Shown here piece after piece: positions 49,701 through 63,290 of a stretch of DNA of 64,000 nucleotides. The number at the start of each line of letters is the position of its first letter. Position 1 is the first letter of the stretch. The notes beneath the pieces were generated by a model, which ran no database searches, was not told where the DNA came from, and saw only the letters and a program-made list of their open reading frames with translations. Both the position numbers and the translations under genes were made by a program. The DNA is from Cymbidium sinense (Eukaryota; Streptophyta; Magnoliopsida; Asparagales; Orchidaceae): NCBI GenBank assembly GCA_021442155.1, contig CM038214.1:26226450-26290449 (forward strand). Direction: 5' to 3'.

Positions 49701-52700
49701 AGTTTGTTATGTGTAGGGGTTTGTTATCACCCTTTGTGCAAGAAGTTGTTGAAAGTGCTCTCTTTTCTTTCAAGCAATTGATAGACTTCCTCGGCTGAGT
49801 AGCTCTCTCTATCTCTATAGCTAGTGCTCTCATTCAGGTTGTGTAGTTTAGCTTGGTTGGAACAAAGGGAGATCCATAGTGGCGGTTGAACAAAGTCGAT
49901 TCTCTAATCCTAAATATAGTCTAAAAGATGGTGTAGAGGATTTGACCAAATAGTGCATGTGCAAGGCTATTATTTTGAATATATTAGCAATAGCTGGTTT
50001 TCATCAATACAACATCAAAAAATTTTCATGAGATTTGAGTGTTGTAAAGCAAATATCATGCATATCTAATTTACAAATTAGGGGTTTCCTTGGTTTGATA
50101 TGGAGGAGAGCTACATGACAGCGATCGTTGCACCATAATAATATACCCTACATACAGCATGAACTTTGGAATCAAATTCTCGTAAAAATAGAAGAATACG
50201 AAAGTCAACTTTTTTTTCTCCTTTTGAATAGGTAAACATCTTTGATCTTTTCTAAGTCAATGTGTTTGTGATATCACTCATACACCCCTTCTTTTTGTGT
50301 GTTTCAAAACCATACTGAAATATGAGTCTCTGATCCTGAGCGAGGTTTTGTATAATGATAAGTTACCATCTTCCTTTGATCTTTCATTTGTCTTTCAGGT
50401 CTCTTTCTTTGTGCATACAAGTTTGGATGGTAGGGTTCTACTGAGACCCATGTGAATCTGTTGCATTTGGTTAAGTTTCTAAGGAAAGAGGGCCTTGGAG
50501 CAATCAGTTAAGCTCTTTCTATATTAGTGACTAATCAAGTGATATTTTTATAAAAAAAAATCTCCTTTCTTTTCTAATTGTACTACTTGTGAGTAAGGAA
50601 AGCAAAAAAATGGATATGCATTAACGGAGAAGGTATCTTAATTACTAGAAAAAATGAAATACAGTATGTTTGTACATAAAAATACTATATCATAAAGACT
50701 TTCACTATTGCATGGTATAATCTACTTATAGATTCTTTTCATAGGCATAGATCTAGCTCTTCTTTCCTTGGTACTCTATCTATAACTATAGCTTGTCCAT
50801 CCCCATCCAAGGATTAGGATGCTTGTGAAATCTAGAACTCTTTTCATGCCTTGCCGCTTCTAGCATCAATCATCTCTATTATAGATAACAAGATGGATGG
50901 AAAATCTGATTGTTCAAGAAAGTGTGTATTCAATATACCAAGCACAGACTGACACCTCTCTTCCTTCTTATAGTTTGAGTCAGCGGCTAAGAAAGCATAA
51001 TTCGTAGCCTCAAGTTGTGTAAGAGAACTAATAAGAAGTCTTCTCATCTTTCAAACACCTTAGTCCTAACAACCTACCAACCTTATTGTACTTCTAGACA
51101 AGTAAGGAAAGCCACATGCTGGTGTTGAGTGAAACAAATGGGAGTAAGATAATAAGAAAACAAAGACTTCTCAAAAAAAGTAACGGAAAAAGCAAAGATA
51201 TAAAGAGTGTGTCACTTAATTGCTTGCTAAAGGTAGGGCTAGCTAAGTAAAGTTTGCTACTGCTAAGGTAACCTTAAGCTACAGACTTAGGAAAGAGGGC
51301 GCTAGTTAAACAGCGGAGCTCATTCTATGGACATGAGTTAGGCATCTTGATTGAAGAGCAAAGAATAAGGGGCTTGCACGTGGACAAGGCGGCATTGAAT
51401 AAATGTGATGAAGATTTTTCTTTTGTAAATAAGTTTTTTAGTGAGCATCATGTCAGCAACCCTTGTGACTATGGGGAACCAATCAAGAATTAGGTAAGAG
51501 AAGACTCTTCTAAATAGAAAATCCCTAAATTTCACTCCTAGTAATATAATGAAAGCTGCCTTTATCATAGTGGCTTATGTAATCCTAAGTCTAGTACTCA
51601 CAAAATCGATATCATAAAACAGCATTCATCTAGTTGAATTTAGTTATAGAATTAGATTCTCCTAAAAGACCATTTGCGTGAAAGTACTTTCTTTTTTATT
51701 GCATTTTCTTCTTCATACTTTCCTAGGGTGGGACAAGTGATCCTCTAAGGACTATGGACAACAATGTCATCAAAACAAGAAAGCAATCAATATAGTTCTA
51801 CAAAATTAGAAAAGAAATCACTCATCAAATTACAAAACATAGCTGGGTCATTTGTAATCCCAAATAGCATGATAACGAACTTGTAAAACCATATATGGTA
51901 ATAGAAGTGGTTTTAGGCTTGTCTCCTTCTGCAATTCTAACTTTCTAATAGCCCTCGAACCACATAAAAGGACATGGGTTGTCAACGTTAGATAAAGAAT
52001 CTTGAATAGAAAGAAGTGCAAATCTCTCTGTAATCAAGGATCTGAATCTAGTGAGGCATCCAAATTTGTATCCCTAATCCCTTCCAACGGGCCAAGGAGA
52101 ATGTCTTCTAGTGAAGGTGAGCTTGCTATCTCAACTAGAAGCACTTCCTTCCGTGTCTAACTTTCTTGGTTTCCTACTTTTATAGCCCGCATGACTTAAA
52201 CCAGAGCTTAGCATTTCACTAACAGAATAATAAGCTTCATTTCATCAAACAAATGAGACTCAAAAAGAGTGGCATGAAAGAAGACTAGGGAGCCTCTTGA
52301 CTGATTTAACAAATGGTTAGGTTGCAATTCCTTTGCTTGTGAAGAAGCTTGGCTAGTTTTTTTCTTTATATTTATCTGTCTCATTTCTAAGGTTAGTTTC
52401 AATGTTTGTTGTTTGGAAAGAAAAGAGTTTGCGTGCATGTTTTCCTAAAACACTGCGTTATTTAACATAGAGATATTTTTCTAGTTGAGTAAAGCTTTAG
52501 TCAATGCTAATCCTAAAGATGATCTTTGCTTGTCTTATCTCACCATAACAAGCTGAGCTAGATGGGCCCAAACCTACTCCTTTTCTTTGGTGTTCATACT
52601 TATATGTGGGCTGGATATGGAATTAGACTTGAAACTGGCATATGCCCTTTCACTTTAGTTTGATAAGATGGACAAATTTTTGCTCTATATGAGCATAGAT

Positions 52701-53050
52701 GCGTATGGTATAGGAATTGGTCTGATAAGACCAAAGCCTTCCATGGATTATGAACTGGAGTTTTCTAATGAATGAAATGTGAGAGAAGGCCTTACTTGGT
52801 TTGCTTGGGTGTAGAAGGGGCTCTTGGAACAGGGAACATATTTGTTGATGATTTCAAGGCTAGTGAATACCATTCCATTCTTTCATTAATTAAGCTAAAG
52901 CTAGCTCTTACTAACCTAATTCGATTCAAGTATGTTACTAGAGGAGCATAATAGAAATAAGACCAAAAGGATTCTAAAGGGGAAGGGGATGACAACCCGA
53001 GTACTCTATTCTTAGATAGAGGATCCTTTATGATTTGAATCTTGAACAAT

Positions 53051-53089
53051 ACTTATCTATATATAGAATATATACATATATAGATAAGT
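53051..53089. repeat. Palindrome, 14-bp arms, AT-rich
   Basis: acttatctatatat and atatatagataagt pair exactly around an 11-base loop. It lies about 780 bases upstream of nad1 exon 1. Confidence 0.9.
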
Positions 53090-53869
53090 CAATCTAAGGC
53101 ATGTAGTGAAGTAACCATGCAAATTCCTACATCGATCGATGTTCATAAGGAGCTTGTCCATCAAAAAATTGCATATGTAAAGTGAAGTCGAGTTGGTCAA
53201 TTGATCAAACTATGTATAGGGGCAGTCGGGCCGTATTAGCAAGTGTGACATGCCGGGCTGACCCAACATGTCTACTTTTTTTGGCAATAAAAGATGAGAT
53301 GTACAAGTAAGACCAGCAGCACTATCATGCTCATATAAGCACTTTTTTCACCAAAGGAATCCATGGGTTTAGTCTTGGAATTCATTGATCGACATCGGAG
53401 AGAGAAGCGGAGTTTAGAGTGGAAGGGAGTAAATCATAGAAAGAGTAGAGATGGATATGGGGATTATAGCTCTGATCATGTCAACTATGATGCTCTTGCT
53501 GCTGTTCCACCAGTGAATGTTGACAAGTGTTACTACCTTAACCTCCTTATCTAGGCCCTATTGAAAAAACACTATAAATGATTTACCATCCATCTCATAT
53601 AAGTACATGATCGAAAGGTTCAAGCATTGTTGGTGTGTTACATCACAAGGGCAAGATGAAATGCGGGGGGTGGGCTCCAATTCCATTCGAAGTAACGTAA
53701 CAAGATTCATTAATCCATAATCTTCAAAACTTCTTGAGATCCTTAGTTTTTTGAGCAAAGGTCTCAACCTTCAATATCATGATTAGGTTGACTAGGCCAG
53801 ATCATAAGTGAAAGAAAATGATCGGGTCAACCAAGTCAGTTCAGATCATGAGTGAATAGAAATTAGAAA

Positions 53870-54250
53870 ATGTACATTATTATTCCAGCAAAAATACTTG
53901 GAATAATTCTACCACTTTTACTAGGAGTAGCCTTTTTAGTGTTAATTGAATGTAAAGTAATGGCTTTTATGCAACGTCAAAAGGGTCCTGATGAGTAGGT
54001 TCATTTGGATTGTTACAACTTATATTAGTTGGTTTGAAATTCATTCTAAAAGAACCTATTTCATCAAGTAATGCTAATTTCCCCTTTTAAAATGGCTCTA
54101 GTTGCTACATTTATGTTAAGTCTGGTCGCTCGTGATATTGTACCAATTGATTATGGTATGGTATTGTCAAATCCAAACATAGGGATACTTTATTTTTTTG
54201 TCATATCTTTATGAGGTGTTTATGAAATTATTATAGGTGGTCTAGATTAG
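53870..54250 (+). pseudogene. nad1: Mitochondrial nad1 exon 1 pseudogene
   Basis: nad1 encodes a membrane subunit of respiratory complex I. The reading from the ATG at 53870 begins [20 protein letters not shown], matching the conserved plant exon 1 start, and continues [19 protein letters not shown] small deletion in the GPD-V-GS region shifts the frame; [11 protein letters not shown] and LILKEPIS-like text follows in the new frame, then another deletion before [13 protein letters not shown] and [15 protein letters not shown]. The exon end is at about GVYEIIIGG. Length about 381 bases, near the usual 387. Two frameshifts and several stops make it non-functional in the nucleus. Sites where the working gene relies on C-to-U editing were not checked. 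Confidence 0.95.
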
Positions 54251-54420
54251 GGCATCCATTCGTTTCCTATGATAGAAGGACCAATGGGTCAAAAATAAGT
54301 TTGTGTCGCGGGTGTTGAATGATCTACTTTACACAAGTTTGGTTTTATAGGGCTAGGGATCATAAACCCTTTCATTCATAAACTGTGGTCATTTTTTGGG
54401 CAAGTGGGATAGAGAAATGG
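54251..54420 (+). pseudogene. nad1 trans-spliced intron 1, 5' part
   Basis: In plant mitochondria nad1 exon 1 is followed by the first half of a trans-spliced group II intron. The text after the exon (tttgtgtcgcgggtgttgaa near 54300, a GTG-YG-like intron start) and continuing to about 54420 looks like that half intron. Its presence shows the donor was mitochondrial DNA, not spliced RNA. Confidence 0.65.
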
Positions 54421-56466
54421 AAGTCATAAAAAAGAGATTTCTTTTTCTCTTTGCCCCTTAGATCAATAGGAAAGGCAGCTTGCCAAGTTGGCCTATATGC
54501 ATATATATATATGATGATGATGATGAAAAAAAATGTGAGTTCACCTATTGTTCTTCTTTATAAATGGTACTAAAGACCCGACTATTCTCCCACTTCATGA
54601 ATGAAAAAACATGAGATATTTCATTTCAATTTCAAAAAAAGAAAAATGAAAGACCACTATAGTATAGTCAAAGTAAGTGGCTGAGTTAGCCTAGCCTCAC
54701 CGACTTTTTCTTTTAGTAGGTGAGGTGACTCAGTTAGCAAGGATGCTTAGGCTAATTGTTAAGAGAGCATCGGGGCATAGTTGAAATTCTATTATACTAC
54801 ACTATGCAAAATAACTTAGCTCGACATTCAGAGAGTTACGGTTCTAACATAAATAGAAGGAAGAACCTTTGTTAAACACTAAGGTGTACTTTCTCCCAGG
54901 AAAGCTTTGCACCACTTATAGACTACTAAATAGGGAAATGAGAAAGGCTTGCAAAACAAGGACTTTGTCATTGTAAGTAAATTAGTAGGGGAAAATAGCC
55001 CCTAGAATCCATAAATCTCTGAGGAGCATGCTACAAAAAATGGATGGTCCCCCATGCATTTATTTCTATTTCAAAGAATTAAAGTACCTACCCCCATCAT
55101 GGTGAACCTCCTTATGATCGGGTGATGTAGATTCCTTTGAGGGGTCGAATCGAGTTTTCTTAAGTAGTGATCGACCTACAGTTATCTTGAAACTTTCGTG
55201 CTTGGTGGAGAAGTAGCGAACAAAGGTACGCTTGCTTGTTGTCTGGTTCTTTGCCATGGACTGGGATCATTTGCCAGTTAGGCCTATAGAAGAAAGTTAG
55301 AACAACATTGTTTGAGAACATATTACCCATCTTCGGGGACAAGAAGTAGAACGACCTCTTGAGCTACTTACTTATTGCGGCCTGGGGTGTATCGTCTGCT
55401 TTCCATGTTGTTCTAATCTCTGCCCCCCCACCTCCCCTCTATGCCTACATTGTGGGCCAAGAGCCATAGTTAGTTCTAGTTTCTTCATTTGGTTTTTTTT
55501 CCTCATTGTTGATACTGGCAAGACCTAGTTAGATGATGATGGCTGCTGGTTAGTAGTGAGAGGACTTTAAGTACCAAGCTGATGAAAAAAATAATTATTT
55601 TCATTAGTTTTTTGTTTTCTCTTAGCACTTAGTAGTGGGAAATGAGTCTATTTATCTGCCTGAGGTGGATAAGTTTGATGACTCAACATCAGTGTGGAAT
55701 GGAGTTTCTCGTCTAGTGGATCTGATCTATAGTTTCTAGTTATGGGGAAAGACATACCAAAAGGTTCAAAGAAGGAAGGCGCGAAAGAGTATATAACCAA
55801 CCCACCCATTTGTATAACCTATTCAAAGGCTGCATGCATAAGGAAAATACATGTTTATGATACTTAGTTAAGATGCATAGGGAAGTCAACCTTTGAGCAC
55901 GAAAGAATGTGGGTACCACCAATTGTGCTCAGACTGCTGGAGTTGAAATTGGTTGGGTTGGTGCTTTGCCGAGTCCAGGAAAAGTGAATTCTAAGTGAGC
56001 TGCATTTTATGAATAAAAAGTGACTATTTTCACACCTATTTTCTAAGATTATAAAATGACTCTCTTTTCATATAGTATGCTTCCAAACTAAAAAAGACCT
56101 CAATCATAGGTTTCACTATCCATAGGTAGTCTAACCTTCTTTTTCCCATCCAACAAGAAAGTAAAGTGTAAAGAGTAGTCCATGTGGGGCAACCAAAAAA
56201 GGCACTAGCTAAGGATCTAATTTCATTGACTAGTGATCAAGAAGCTACAAAGTAAGGTCGATCTGGTCACTCGTGGAGATCGACGAGAATCAAATGGAGC
56301 TGATAAGCTCTAAGCATTAGCGGGTTGTGCATGAAAAGTTGCTTCATTCCCTTCCTACCTACTATTGACTCTATAATCAGCCCCTTAATTGTGAGATAGA
56401 TGAGTTGGAAGATTCACTAAGCCCAGTGTTTCAAGAGGGAGAATCTATTCTTGTGCATTCAACCAT

Positions 56467-56520
56467 AGTGAAAGGCAATAGTTGAACTTCTACAGTGAAA
56501 GGTAATAGTTGAACTTCTAC
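56467..56520. repeat. 27-bp tandem duplication
   Basis: Two adjacent copies of a 27-base unit (agtgaaagg ... gaacttctac) differ at one base, and a partial third copy starts at 56521. The length is a multiple of three, which explains the repeated 9-residue motif in the minus-strand frame across it. Confidence 0.93.
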
Positions 56521-59500
56521 ATTGAAAGGGATAGCTTGAGTCTTCATTTTGAATCCATATGGTATAGGTTTTGCATCTCTATACTTCTTTGACTGGGTGG
56601 GAGGGACCTGGATGATCAATCTCTTTGATCAGAGGAAGACGACTAATTGAATTTATTGACACTCTACCTGCGCCATCTATCTCTATATTGGATCTGCAAG
56701 CCAATTCCATAAATACACATTTGGATTGAGAGAGATAATTGATCAGTAATCCATAAAGGGATTTCAATGGTTGATAAGTTTAGTGCGATTCCTACCATCC
56801 ATGTTTGGATATCTCTCTCCAAAACTTCAAAGAAAAAGACATTGTTTCGTTTACATGTCAAAAAATTCTTTTAATTATCTAAGTCTCTTATGGATATTGC
56901 ATAAACTTGCCTACAAGTCCAACTACAAAGGCAATTTTTGGTCCACTGTGTGTGAGATAGAAAAAAACTCTCATCATCATCACATCACTCCTTTCTTTAG
57001 AAAGCGATCAACCTCATGTGCACAATTACTCCATTTGCCATTGGAAATAGAATAATGTGAGACCTAATATAGTAATAGAAAACTTCATGAAAGCTCTCAT
57101 TGTGTGCCTTGCTTTTTCTATTGTCTTTGGTGGTTAGCTCTAAAAGTATGGAATGATCAACATACTCTTAGAGTATCTATGCACACAAGCAAGCATCTCC
57201 AACCAGCAATAAATTCCCTCTACTTCTTAATAGGAACTATTAGCTTTGGAATGGTAAATCAATGCTCCGTGCTTTTCATCTGAAACTCAATTCGAGCATT
57301 CGAATAGGTAGGTTCTTTTTTTCCAAGATAGTGTTATATTGATGAAAGTAGAAGAAATATCGAGTCTTATGTGTATCGCCCTAGCTAGATCAATTTCTTT
57401 TTGAATCATAGGTGATAAGAAAAGTCTAATGGGGGTTGGAAAGGAGCAAAAGCAACTGTCTTGAATTTATTTTATTTGATACTGCCAATGTTCATTCTAC
57501 CAATTTGGTCTAATTTGTTGCCTACGAGAAGGAATCAAACCATAGGTGCTTATTGAAGAGGAGTTAGCTAAAGCATTGATACCATTTAGAACTAATCCCG
57601 ATGCGAACACAAACATTAAGAGATCTATAATGGTTTATAGCTCAACCGCACCCACCCAATTAAAGTTCTAGTCTTTACTTCTTTATTCACACCATTGGGA
57701 GTTGAATGGAGGAATGTAGTTCTTTGCCTTCCTTCAGTAAGTCATAGCATGAGACTTTAGAATTCTCTTCTCTGCCCACCGATCCCTATGCCCTGGAAGA
57801 AAACTCTTATTTTTCTGAAGGTTTCATTGATGAACCAAAGATTAGTCTAATGATAGATTCTACCGACTTGATTCTTGGGTATGGAATGCTCTATCAAAGA
57901 TAGTGAACTAATTTCAGCAAACTTTGAATAACCATCAATGGTCTCTCTTGAGATAAAGCCTTTCCATGGACTTCTTCCAAGTTTTGATGGTTATTGGGAA
58001 GAGGAGGTGCTAGACCCTCTCCATTGATATTCTACAAGCTTTCCATTATATAACTTTCTTTATGGGTGAATCTAAAGTGTTTTTTTTCTATTTTGAATTT
58101 TCTTTGTATCACCGAAGGGCACAAGATAGAAAGGAATCAAAGATCCTATCCACCAATCTTCTCTCTTTTATACTCTTGAGGATCTATAGGATAGGTGATA
58201 TCAAAGCTAAGTTTTCATATAAGATGTGCATTAGCCAAAAGCTTACGTTTAGACCAAAAGAAGATAAGAGATTGAACTAACCCAATCCTCATGGCACATC
58301 AATGTGATTTCAATTTCATTATATAAATTCTCACAATTGCAAATTGAATTACTAGTTTGAGTAATAAAGAAGAATGAAATAGATGCAATAGCTAGCTAGC
58401 GAGAAAGAAGACATTACATGACTTACAAAAGCGGATAAAAGTAGTGCTTTCTTCTTTTATGATATTTCTAAGTTACACAATCAATGTGGAACTCTTTAAA
58501 AGCTTTCAAAGTAGGGATTAAATCATGTAAAAGAGTCTATTTTCATTCACCGATGTGGAAATCAAAAAAAATTTTGGTGTACTATTTATTAGATATCTTT
58601 CAATTTCCTCTTTCTTTCTCATGCCTTTTTTTTAAAATGAAATATGAAAATATAAGAAAAAAAAGACACTTTTTCTTAAGAATATATGAATTCGGTAGAA
58701 TAAAAATTCTATCAATGTCTTCTAAACACAAGGAGCTCAGCATAGTCACTTTCTGAATGAGTGCAGAAGGAAAGAAGGCTATAACCAATACATGGCTATT
58801 ACTATGAAGTTAGCATGATCAAAACAAATAAGAGAATGATTTGTTTGCTCTTAAATGACTTTCATAATAAGAAGTTGATAAGTAATAGCAAGAGCAAGTT
58901 TCATTGCCATTACCTATCCTTGGTAGAGGTAGAACCCATCTTTTGACTTCTCCTACCTATTACTATGCTTGAATCCCTAATAAGCTAATAGCAATAAGAA
59001 TAATAGTGTCTGATTCCTTTTCTGCCTTTTTGGGAGAGGCTTGGATTGCTTTCGGAATGGAACTTTCTCTCTTCGATAATTATCAGTTCTTCATGAAATC
59101 ATCAAAGTGAGTTGTCTTTTCTCTCTATTAGCTACCTCTTTGGTTGGAAGACCTTCATCGAGCTATTGTTAAGTCTTATCAAAGCCTTGCCAAATATTCC
59201 TTCTTACGTGTGCCATAGCATGACGATCTTCCCATGTTCTTCTTAATGAGGAAAAAAGAGAGATCCATCAGGTGAAAAGAGAAGATATAACCATCCATAT
59301 CGTATTGTCTCTAAATGTGTGGTATTTTGCCTATTCTAAGTTATTACTTTGGAATGGGATTGGGTCAAATGCTTTTTTCTCACTTTCGAGGGTACGCATA
59401 GAATGCTAGCGATTCTTTTGTGGGGTCATTTGCAGGTTCTAACTCTCAGAGAGTGTAAGTAGTAATTCTCCGGCAATAGATATTCAATGGTAGGGTGAAT

Positions 59501-60996
59501 CACTACTTCCTTGCATGCTGCAAGTTTCCTTGCATGACTTTGCTTGTGCTTTTTCAGAATGGAATTCCCTATTTTTCTTTCTAGCATATACATGAAAGCA
59601 TCCCACAGATATGGATGACTTCTCGTCGAGGTGAAGCATTTAGCTTTCCAATAGTTCCGTGGTTCTTCTATCATTTTGATATATGGTGGGGTAGTCTCTT
59701 ATCTTTTGTTGTAGTTTGGGTTGTGGGTGAATAATGTTGTTGCTATTTGTGATTTGGAGTGATCTTCTTTAGTTGTGAATTCGTAGGGTTTTAGTATTGT
59801 AAATTCTCAATGAATTTTTTGGGAACTTAGCTCAATAATGCTTTATTTACTGATTGTGATATGTACACTCAATCTCCACTAATGGTTCGCAGTCATACTT
59901 CAACTTTCTATTCAGGCTGTTCAAAGCTCATAAGTCTAGTTCAAGAATTGAACAAAATTCATGGAGCTTTCCAATTAAGAAAATGAGCGATGCTTGCGGC
60001 ATAAGTAAATACTAATAGTGCTTTAGGTCAACAAGCCTCAAAACTTGCTTGTAAAATGTTGACGCACCTTCGCTGATCAACATTCATGCCCCTAATTCTA
60101 CTTTTTTTTATTTCATTTTGTAAATCATTTGTTAGACTTTTCTTGGTTTACGAGAACCTAGCTTGCATAGCGAAGGCTTATTTTCAAAAAAAATGAAAAT
60201 TGGGTTTTAAAAGAAGTCATTTCAGTGAATATATTTATTGCATATAAATCTCCACTCTGTGTGTCTAACCATGAAGCCATTATCTTTGTAAAAGTTGTAT
60301 ATGAATTTACTTTTATGTTAGTATGCTTACCGATCATGGGGACTATCTCATTTATGATTTTTTTCAAATTGTTAGAGTGAATCATACATGGTGTAAAGTA
60401 ATCTTTGTACCTCTAAAATGGACTATCTCCATCCTTCCTCTGCTACTTTAGAGGTTTAAATGAAAATGAATTATTGGGATGACAGATGCCCAAGTTGTAA
60501 AATAGGAGGAGTAAATATTCTCCATATCCTATTCAGAAAGGGCTAAATCCATTTTTTGGGTTTGACCTAGGATTAAGTTGATCTAAAACTTTCTTCAATG
60601 TCTTAGCTAGTTCTATCTTTCCCTCTCTCTGAATCTCAAGTGGCTTGGCGGAGAGTTGTGGAAAGCTCTCGATTGGAGTGGTTACCTTAAGATGGTTATC
60701 CTTGTAGCCACGATGGTCTAAGAAGGCGGCATAGCAACATACTTGTTCTCAAGGGAAGTAGTGAGGATGGAGGATGAAAGAAGAACACACTTACTGAAAG
60801 ATTTTTTTTCCAAAGAAATAGAAACCTAGGCAAGTTTGAATTGGAAGTGCAAACACTTAGTAGAAATTCTCAAAGAAAAAATTACAAATACATATATTCT
60901 GATCTCCCTTTTGTGCAAGAAATCCATTTGGGTCATCCGTCTTTCCTCTACGCTAGAGAAAAGAGAGTGAACGGATCATTGGATAAGGGGAATCAA

Positions 60997-61013
60997 GAGA
61001 GAGAGAGAGAGAA
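60997..61013. repeat. Short (GA)n tract
   Basis: Seventeen bases of alternating G and A (60997-61013). Unremarkable. Confidence 0.85.
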
Positions 61014-61699
61014 AGGATGATCCACCTAGACATGACATATCAAGCGGATGGGAAAGAGTGAAGAAGCGAAAACAACACACTCACTAATGATGGGTAGATG
61101 CTCACACACATACCACGCAAATTCTAGAATGTTAAGAGACACGTGCAAGTAGAACTAGTTGTTGAAAAAAAAATACCTTATATGTTGGTAGTGAATAGTA
61201 TACAAGTGACATGAAAGAAATCAAAAATAATAAGCACCACCACAATCAATAGTTTGATTCTGAAATCCAATATAGAAATCTTATCCATCATAGATCCGAT
61301 CTGATTAAATGAAGAAGGCTAGAACTCAACTTTCATCTTTTAGAAGGAAATCTATGGATAGGAGTGATAAGGTGATGAAATCAAAGGGAATTGAAATAGT
61401 ACATTATGGGGCCGACAACCTTTGATCGGTGTAAGCTCTTGTTGCACTGAACTTATTCAAGCTTGAACTCAAGCATTCCAATAGAATTTATTGAAAAAGT
61501 GTTATTGTAGCCTTTGCATTTTTAGATGAAAGGGATGATATTATTCTCAAAACTATACTTTAGGCATTTTTTTGAGAGAACCTTTAGAGTGAGACAAGTT
61601 TCTTTTCTTCATGAGTTGGCTTCATGGAAATCTATTCTACTGCAAACCACTCATCCTGTTGGAAGTAGGAGTCTCAAGGGTCATTATTGGCTAAATACA

Positions 61700-63290
61700 T
61701 TCATTGTGCATTGGGTTCCAGTGTCAATAAATTGATATATAATTTTTTTAGAGACATGGTCCCGATTACCAAGTTGGTTCTCTTTGTCTTTTTGGGTATG
61801 TGAGGGTGGTGGTGCTATATATTCATCATGGGAAACTATCTATATCAAATTCTTCTAAAATTGGTGCATGATTGGTTGATGAAGGTCCTTAGGACTATTG
61901 AGATGGATGGTTTTCAAGAGAGAACGAACTGAGGTTAGATCATCTTCTTTCGTAAGCCTACTTGACTTTTCTTGAAGTGCTAGCTACTGATCTGTTGTAA
62001 AGCTTATGGAGCTATTGATGCACTTCATGCATTTCCATAACATCCCATACTTTTGATCTAATTCCTTTTTGTGAAAATGATTGACACCTTCTTGATAGGT
62101 TTGAGATGAATCTTCTTTCTTTTTCTTTGTAGCCATTTGAGTTCTTAGAGATTAGTTAGTGGTTTCATTAAAATGATGGATATAATTTTTTGGTTGGGTC
62201 AAATGTGATTTCATCTTTTCTAAGAAAAAACCCAAAGAACTTTCCAGTGTCTATCCCATGAAAGCATTTGAGGGGATTCATCCTCATGTTATGCTTTCAA
62301 AGTATCTCTAAGACCCTTCGTAGATCTGCAAGGTGATTTTCTTTCTACTTTTCACTGCAAGGTGATCCACGTTACACTTTGTTGTTTTCTTTTATGTTAT
62401 TGATCTCGAAATATTTGCATTATAGCCCTTTCTAGTTAGGTAGGTGGCACCCATTTTGAGAGAATCACATCCTTTGTGTCGTACAAAGGGAGTTCTAAAG
62501 GATGTGTGACTTTTTTTCATTTGGATCCATTTTTTGGTTTTACAGAAACCATCCATGAAAGACATATGTTCATATCTACTATTATCTATCATGATTTTAG
62601 CAATCAACAAAATTCATCCTTAGAGAATGTGTTATTGGTCTCAAGTCAATGGCTATCCATCCATTCTTCTTGGTCGCTAAAATAATGTTTGCCAACAAAT
62701 CGAGATGTTTCTTTTCTCTTATGACACTCACATCCTTTCCATTTCTATATTTATTTCTTAATCTTTTTCATGAAGGGTGGATGAAAGTGTCATTGTGCTT
62801 GCTTGATGGGGCTAGCATCATATTGATGCATGCGGTTTGACCCAGTATCTCAATGTCAGGAAAATATGTCTAGTATTCCTGGATGTTTATTTTGTTGCTT
62901 GGATGATGGGATGGTAAGAAAGATTGGGTGAGGGTCGCCTTCCATTCCCAAGTAAACCAATCAAACTTCATCAGCTATGGGTGGTACTAGTTTTAGGTTC
63001 TCTCAAACTTATTCAGAGGGGTTATCTTCAAGTCATGGTTTCTTTCCTATCTTCTTCAACAAAAACCATATTTGTAGTTACTACCCAAAATAAATCTTCC
63101 TTGGGCTTTGTCAGAAACCCGTCAATCTCATTCCAATTGATTAGCAGTGGGCCATCATAGGTCCATGTAATAAGATCCATCTTGTGGGCCTACCTAGGTG
63201 GTTAAGTTTTGAATGATTCTACTCTGTTGGTCCTATCATTCCTCAAATACGTAGACATTCAATCAGAGCATAGGAGCACCAAGGCCACTA
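61700..63290 (-). mobile_element. Ty3/gypsy (Tat-like) pol fragment, minus strand
   Basis: Read on the minus strand, an RT N-terminal lead (HFHPPFMKKIKK near 62770; LLANIILATKKNGW near 62690) runs into the palm and fingers. IAKIMIDNSRYEHMSFMDGF (about 62605-62546) and HTSFRTPF follow, then GATYLTRKGY. After a shift come VDHLAVKS, HLADLRRVLE and MNPLKC (about 62370-62260), then FISNLSRRCQSFSQ (about 62090). The catalytic YVDD reads NVDH (62362-62373). No LTR is visible nearby, so it is a fragment. It differs in its residues from the plus-strand copy at 43560, so they are two separate insertions or families. Confidence 0.86.

Larger units (their letters stand above)
45441..53869. other. Mitochondrial-like spacer, no gene recognised
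   Basis: No gene could be named. It includes a hairpin at 46727-46753, a small direct repeat of ctaggcagcgtaaa at about 47939 and 47962, and a 39-base palindrome at 53051-53089. The frames at 49522-49833 (103 codons) and 52792-53049 (85 codons) are unassigned and probably chance. Confidence 0.4.
54421..61699. other. Mitochondrial-like spacer, no gene recognised
   Basis: No further gene could be named. Contents noted are a short TA/GAT tract (about 54500-54530), a 27-bp tandem duplication (56467-56520) and a GA tract (60997-61013). The 90-codon plus frame at 58484-58756 starts MWNSLKAFKVG and looks protein-like but fits no mitochondrial protein I can recall; the 94-codon frame at 56771-57055 is likewise unassigned. 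Confidence 0.4.

Noticed and set aside
49522..49833. 103-codon minus-strand frame
   Set aside because: No recognisable domain and no resemblance to a mitochondrial protein; probably chance.
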